Position numbers and translations under genes: made by a program
Origin: CAZQKE01 sp964593865
Lineage (GTDB): Bacteria > Chloroflexota > Anaerolineae > JAAYZQ01
DNA length: 22,960 nt
Direction: 5' to 3'
Assembly (NCBI GenBank): GCA_964593865.1
Contig: CAZQKE010000071.1
Span: 1-22,960, forward strand
Shown: positions 20,072 through 22,960 of the stretch, in pieces
Layout of the letters: each line of letters opens with the position of its first letter
How positions within the stretch are numbered: position 1 is the stretch's first letter
The notes under the pieces: generated by a model
Seen by the model: the letters and a program-made list of their open reading frames with translations, nothing else
Told to the model about the DNA's origin: nothing
Database searches by the model: none

Positions 20072-20983
20072 ATGGATGAACGGTACGGCATGATATTTGA
20101 CATCAAAAAGTTTTCCATCCACGACGGGCCGGGATTGCGCACCACCGTCTTTTTCAAAGGCTGTCCCTTGGCCTGCGTTTGGTGTCACAACCCGGAAAGC
20201 CAGCGGCAGGGGCCGGAGTGGATGGTCTATGCCAATCGTTGCCTGCACTGCGGGGCCTGCCTGGACGCTTGCCCCCAGGGGGCCATCACCCTGGAGGAGC
20301 AAGGCCCTCGCACCGATGAGGCGGTCTGCCTCCTCTGTGGTGCGTGTGTGACCGCTTGCTATGCCGATGCCCGTCAGCTGGTGGGCCAAAGGATGAGCGT
20401 CGCCCAGGTGATGGCCGAGATTGAAAAAGATGTAGCCTTTTACGACGAAGGGGGCGGCGGTGTCACCTTTTCCGGCGGCGAGCCGTTGGCCCAGCCCGAT
20501 TTTTTGTTGGCCTTGTTACGGGCCTGCCGGGAGCGGGAAATCCACACCGTCTTGGATACCTGCGGCTATGCCTCCTGGTCGGTGCTGGATCGGGTGCGGC
20601 CCTATGTGGACCTTTTTCTCTACGACCTCAAGGTGATGGATGACGAACGCCACCGCCGCCTGACCGGTGTCTCCAACGTCCTCATCCTGACCAACGTCCG
20701 GGAGTTGGCGGCGCGGGGCCACCGCATCCGCCTGCGTGTACCGGTCATCCCCGGCCTGAACGACGACGAGGACAATCTGCGCCGCCTGGGGCGTTTTGCC
20801 GCCGACCTGCCCCGCCTGGAAGGGGTGGACCTGCTGCCTTACCACGCCACCGCTGCCGACAAATACGGTCGCTTGGAGCGGCCCTATTCCCTGGCCGAAA
20901 TCCGCCCACCCACCCAGGAGCGGATGGCGGAACTGGTCGCCATCTTGGCAGAGTTTGGCTTGCAGGTCGGCGTCGGGGGGTGA
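20072..20983 (+). CDS. Glycyl-radical enzyme activating enzyme (radical SAM)
   Basis: A 303-residue radical-SAM enzyme that installs the glycyl radical on its partner enzyme. The radical-SAM cluster is CPLACVWC, with Cys31, Cys35 and Cys38 (Cx3Cx2C). It is followed by an inserted double ferredoxin domain with two [4Fe-4S] sets: Cys57/60/63/67 (CLHCGACLDAC) and Cys86/89/92/96 (CLLCGACVTAC). The SAM-binding GGE is at 135-137 in VTFSGGEPL. The opening GMIFDIKKFSIHDGPGLRTT is typical of activases for dehydratase-type glycyl radical enzymes. The start codon lies about 10 nt after AAGGA. It lies 100 nt upstream of its presumed target, so the pair forms an operon. Oxygen-sensitive chemistry implies anaerobic use. 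Confidence 0.95.
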   Translation: MDERYGMIFDIKKFSIHDGPGLRTTVFFKGCPLACVWCHNPESQRQGPEWMVYANRCLHCGACLDACPQGAITLEEQGPRTDEAVCLLCGACVTACYADARQLVGQRMSVAQVMAEIEKDVAFYDEGGGGVTFSGGEPLAQPDFLLALLRACREREIHTVLDTCGYASWSVLDRVRPYVDLFLYDLKVMDDERHRRLTGVSNVLILTNVRELAARGHRIRLRVPVIPGLNDDEDNLRRLGRFAADLPRLEGVDLLPYHATAADKYGRLERPYSLAEIRPPTQERMAELVAILAEFGLQVGVGG

Positions 20984-20995
20984 AAAGGTTGGCTT

Positions 20996-21039
20996 GGCCG
21001 GGCGTATTCGCGCATTCGTGTTCAATTCGTGGACGGCCA
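20996..21039. repeat. Dispersed ~45-bp intergenic repeat, copy C
   Basis: GGCCGGGCGTATTCGCGCAT, then TCGTGTTCAATTCGTG and GACGGCCAC. It lies in the 100-nt gap between the activating enzyme and the glycyl radical enzyme, so it would be part of their mRNA. Same family as 17406-17452 and 19877-19922. Confidence 0.75.
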
Positions 21040-21083
21040 CCCGGTCCGGCGTGGAGAGAGAAGAGAAACAAAGGAGGGAGACA

Positions 21084-22960
21084 ATGTCCATGACAGAACG
21101 AGTCGCCCGATTGCGGCAGGAGAGCTTGATGGCCATCCCCACCATCTCCACCGAGCGGGCGGAGCTGATGACCGAATTCTACCGTCAAAACACGGGGCTG
21201 ATGTCGGCCCCTATGCGTCGTGCGTTGGCCTTTCAGTACCTCATGGAGCACAAGACCATCTACATCGGGCCGGGGGAACTGATCGTCGGCGAAAAAGGTC
21301 CGGCCCCCAAGGCCACGCCCACCTACCCCGAACTGTGCTGCCACACCCTGGAAGACCTGGACATTCTGGATAGCCGTCCCAAAATCCCCTTCAGGGTCAC
21401 CCCGGAGGCACGGCGCATCTATGCCGAAGAGATCATCCCCTTCTGGCAGGGCAAGACCATGCGCGAACGCCTTTTTGCCGAAATGACCGATGAGTGGCTG
21501 GCCGGCTACGAAGCAGGCATCTTTACCGAATTCATGGAACAGCGTTCGCCGGGCCACACCGTCCTGGACGACAAAATCTACCGTAAGGGAATGCTGGATT
21601 TTCGGCGGGACATTGAAAAGGCTTTGGCCGAGCTGGACTATTTCCATGACCCGGAAGCCTACCGCAAGCAGGAGCAGCTCAAGGCCATGCACATCGCCGC
21701 CGGGGCCATCATCCGCTTTGCCCAACGCCACGCCGAGGAGGCCCGCCGTCAGGCTGCTCAGGAAAAAGACCCCCAACGCCGGGCCGAGCTGGAACGGATC
21801 GCCCAGGTCTGCGAGTGGGTGCCGGCCCACGCCCCCCGCGACTTTTGGGAAGCGATCCAGGCTTATTGGTTCGTCCACCTGGGCGTCACCAGCGAGTTGA
21901 ACCCCTGGGATGCCTTCTGCCCCGGCCATCTGGATCAGCACCTGTGGCCCTTCTACGAACGGGGCCTGGCCGACGGCTCCCTGACCCGCGAACAGGCCGA
22001 GGAGTTGCTGCAGTGCCTTTGGATCAAGTTCAACAACCAGCCCGCTCCCCCCAAGGTGGGCGTCACCGCCGCCGAAAGCAGCACCTACACCGATTTCGCC
22101 CAGATCAACCTGGGTGGCCTGCGGCCCGACGGCTCCGACGCCGTCAACGACCTGACCTACCTGCTTCTGGATGTGATTGAGGAGATGCGTCTTTTGCAAC
22201 CAAGCACCTCCATCCAGGTCAGCAAAAAGAACCCGGATCGGTTCATCAAGCGGGCGGCCCGCATCATCCGCACCGGCTTTGGGCAGCCTTCCGTGTTCAA
22301 CGCCGATCTCATCGTCCAGGAGTTGATCCGCATGGGCAAAAGCGTGGAAGACGCCCGCTGTGGCGGTTCCAGCGGCTGCGTGGAGGTGGGGGCCTTTGGC
22401 AAGGAGAACTACAACCTGACCGGCTATTTCAACATGCCCAAGGTGCTGGAATTGACCTTGCACAACGGCCTGGACCCGCGCACCGGCCGGCAGATCGGCC
22501 CCCGCACCGGCGACCCGACGACTTTTGACTCTTTTGACCGGTTGTTTGATGCCTACCGCCGCCAACTCAACTATTGGATTGATGTCAAAGTGCGGGGCAA
22601 CCAGGTCATTGAGCGATTGTACGCCGAGTACATGCCCGTACCCTTCCTCTCGCTGCTCATTGACGACTGCATCGCCAGGGGCAAGGACTATCACGACGGC
22701 GGGGCGCGGTACAACACGACCTACATCCAGGGTGTGGGCCTGGGGACCATGAGCGATGCCCTTTCGGCCATCAAGTATCACGTCTTTGAGGAAAAAACGC
22801 TGAGCATGGCCGAGCTTCTGGCCGCATTGGACGCCGATTTTGAAGGGTACGAGCGGGTGCGGCAGCTGCTGCTCAACCGCACGCCCCGCTATGGCAACGA
22901 TGACGACCGGGCCGATGCGGTGATGCAGGCCGTCTTTGAAGCCTATTTCCAGGCCGTTGA
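21084..22960 (+). CDS. hypD: trans-4-hydroxy-L-proline dehydratase (glycyl radical enzyme), C-terminus cut
   Basis: The first 625 residues of a glycyl radical enzyme; the Gly-radical domain lies beyond the window. The thiyl/acid pair is GCVE with Cys432 and Glu434. Active-site residues reported for C. difficile HypD (from memory: Phe152, His160, Asp278, Ser334, Asp339, Phe340, Cys434, Glu436, Tyr450) all recur here at a constant offset of -2: Phe150, His158, Asp276, Ser332, Asp337, Phe338, Cys432, Glu434, Tyr448. The enzyme removes water from hydroxyproline to give pyrroline-5-carboxylate, which is then reduced to proline. The start at 21084 follows a strong AAGGAGGGAG; an in-frame ATG also lies two codons in. 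A pyrroline-5-carboxylate reductase may follow outside the window. Other dehydratase-type enzymes of the family are less likely. Confidence 0.88.
   Translation, partial: MSMTERVARLRQESLMAIPTISTERAELMTEFYRQNTGLMSAPMRRALAFQYLMEHKTIYIGPGELIVGEKGPAPKATPTYPELCCHTLEDLDILDSRPKIPFRVTPEARRIYAEEIIPFWQGKTMRERLFAEMTDEWLAGYEAGIFTEFMEQRSPGHTVLDDKIYRKGMLDFRRDIEKALAELDYFHDPEAYRKQEQLKAMHIAAGAIIRFAQRHAEEARRQAAQEKDPQRRAELERIAQVCEWVPAHAPRDFWEAIQAYWFVHLGVTSELNPWDAFCPGHLDQHLWPFYERGLADGSLTREQAEELLQCLWIKFNNQPAPPKVGVTAAESSTYTDFAQINLGGLRPDGSDAVNDLTYLLLDVIEEMRLLQPSTSIQVSKKNPDRFIKRAARIIRTGFGQPSVFNADLIVQELIRMGKSVEDARCGGSSGCVEVGAFGKENYNLTGYFNMPKVLELTLHNGLDPRTGRQIGPRTGDPTTFDSFDRLFDAYRRQLNYWIDVKVRGNQVIERLYAEYMPVPFLSLLIDDCIARGKDYHDGGARYNTTYIQGVGLGTMSDALSAIKYHVFEEKTLSMAELLAALDADFEGYERVRQLLLNRTPRYGNDDDRADAVMQAVFEAYFQAV

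Noticed and set aside
19379..20389. 337-codon N-terminal extension of the GT-C gene
   Set aside because: It translates the repeat block (recurring SEPPKRAVHE-like runs), overlaps the activating enzyme on the other strand, and ignores the strong ribosome-binding site and promoter at 19378-19416.
20745..22781. 678-codon open frame on the minus strand
   Set aside because: Antisense to the activating enzyme end and the HypD gene; composition is typical of a shadow frame and no motif is seen.
1..22960. tRNA, rRNA or insertion-sequence transposase genes
   Set aside because: No cloverleaf, rRNA core or transposase motif was recognised on either strand.

Overview
The window is a 62-ish% G+C (by eye) bacterial chromosomal segment packed with short operons. 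The gene content suggests a Chloroflexota (Anaerolineae-like) bacterium or metagenome bin. Pointers are an eukaryote/archaea-like HisRS, a membrane-anchored GH3 protein with a Pro/Thr linker, a GYDGQF-type GT-C membrane protein beside a polyprenol-phosphate mannosyltransferase, an Fe-S uracil-DNA glycosylase, and GAACCGC(N)AAGGCGC-type palindromic intergenic repeats. That taxonomic guess is inference only.

Layout. 1-1149 (-): hisS, running off the left edge. It is transcribed divergently from a GNAT acetyltransferase (1501-2031 +), and both have recognisable sigma70-type promoters. 2237-3535 (+): a clearly less G+C-rich patch with a small membrane protein and an alpha/beta hydrolase. 3620-7218 (+): a five-heme lipoprotein cytochrome c with a carboxypeptidase-regulatory-like domain, a Tat-exported helical protein of unknown function, and a PfkB sugar/nucleoside kinase. 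10183-7099 (-): a tight five-gene nucleotide-pool/uracil operon, dcd-like gene > bicupin > Fe-S uracil-DNA glycosylase > deoxynucleoside kinase > Nudix hydrolase. Its Nudix end overlaps the pfkB end by 120 nt. 17290-10304 (-): tsaC, a RACo-like corrinoid-protein activator, an EamA transporter, a DUF2877/AllH protein and a GH3 protein with its own promoter. 19378-17454 (-): a GT-C membrane glycosyltransferase and a DPM1-like polyprenol-phosphate mannose synthase. 19379-20071 is a gene-free, repeat-rich stretch with divergent promoters. 20072-22960 (+): a glycyl-radical activating enzyme followed by its glycyl radical enzyme, which matches trans-4-hydroxy-L-proline dehydratase (HypD) residue by residue and runs off the right edge.

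How the genes work together. The dcd-cupin-UDG-dNK-Nudix operon should act on deoxynucleotides and on uracil in DNA, but the dcd product has Cys where the family has its catalytic Glu. The mannosyltransferase pair would make and use a lipid-linked mannose donor at the membrane. The activating enzyme and HypD would dehydrate hydroxyproline anaerobically, feeding proline fermentation or reduction. RACo and the glycyl radical pair indicate an anaerobic or facultative lifestyle, and the multiheme cytochrome indicates extracytoplasmic electron transfer.

Most worth a second look: the Cys-for-Glu change in the dcd product and its operon; two promoters placed so that transcripts would start at the start codon (dcd and GH3); the GH3 protein lacking the NagZ-type Asp/His dyad; the cytochrome plus orphan Tat coiled-coil pair; and the repeat block plus possible structured leader upstream of the hydroxyproline genes.
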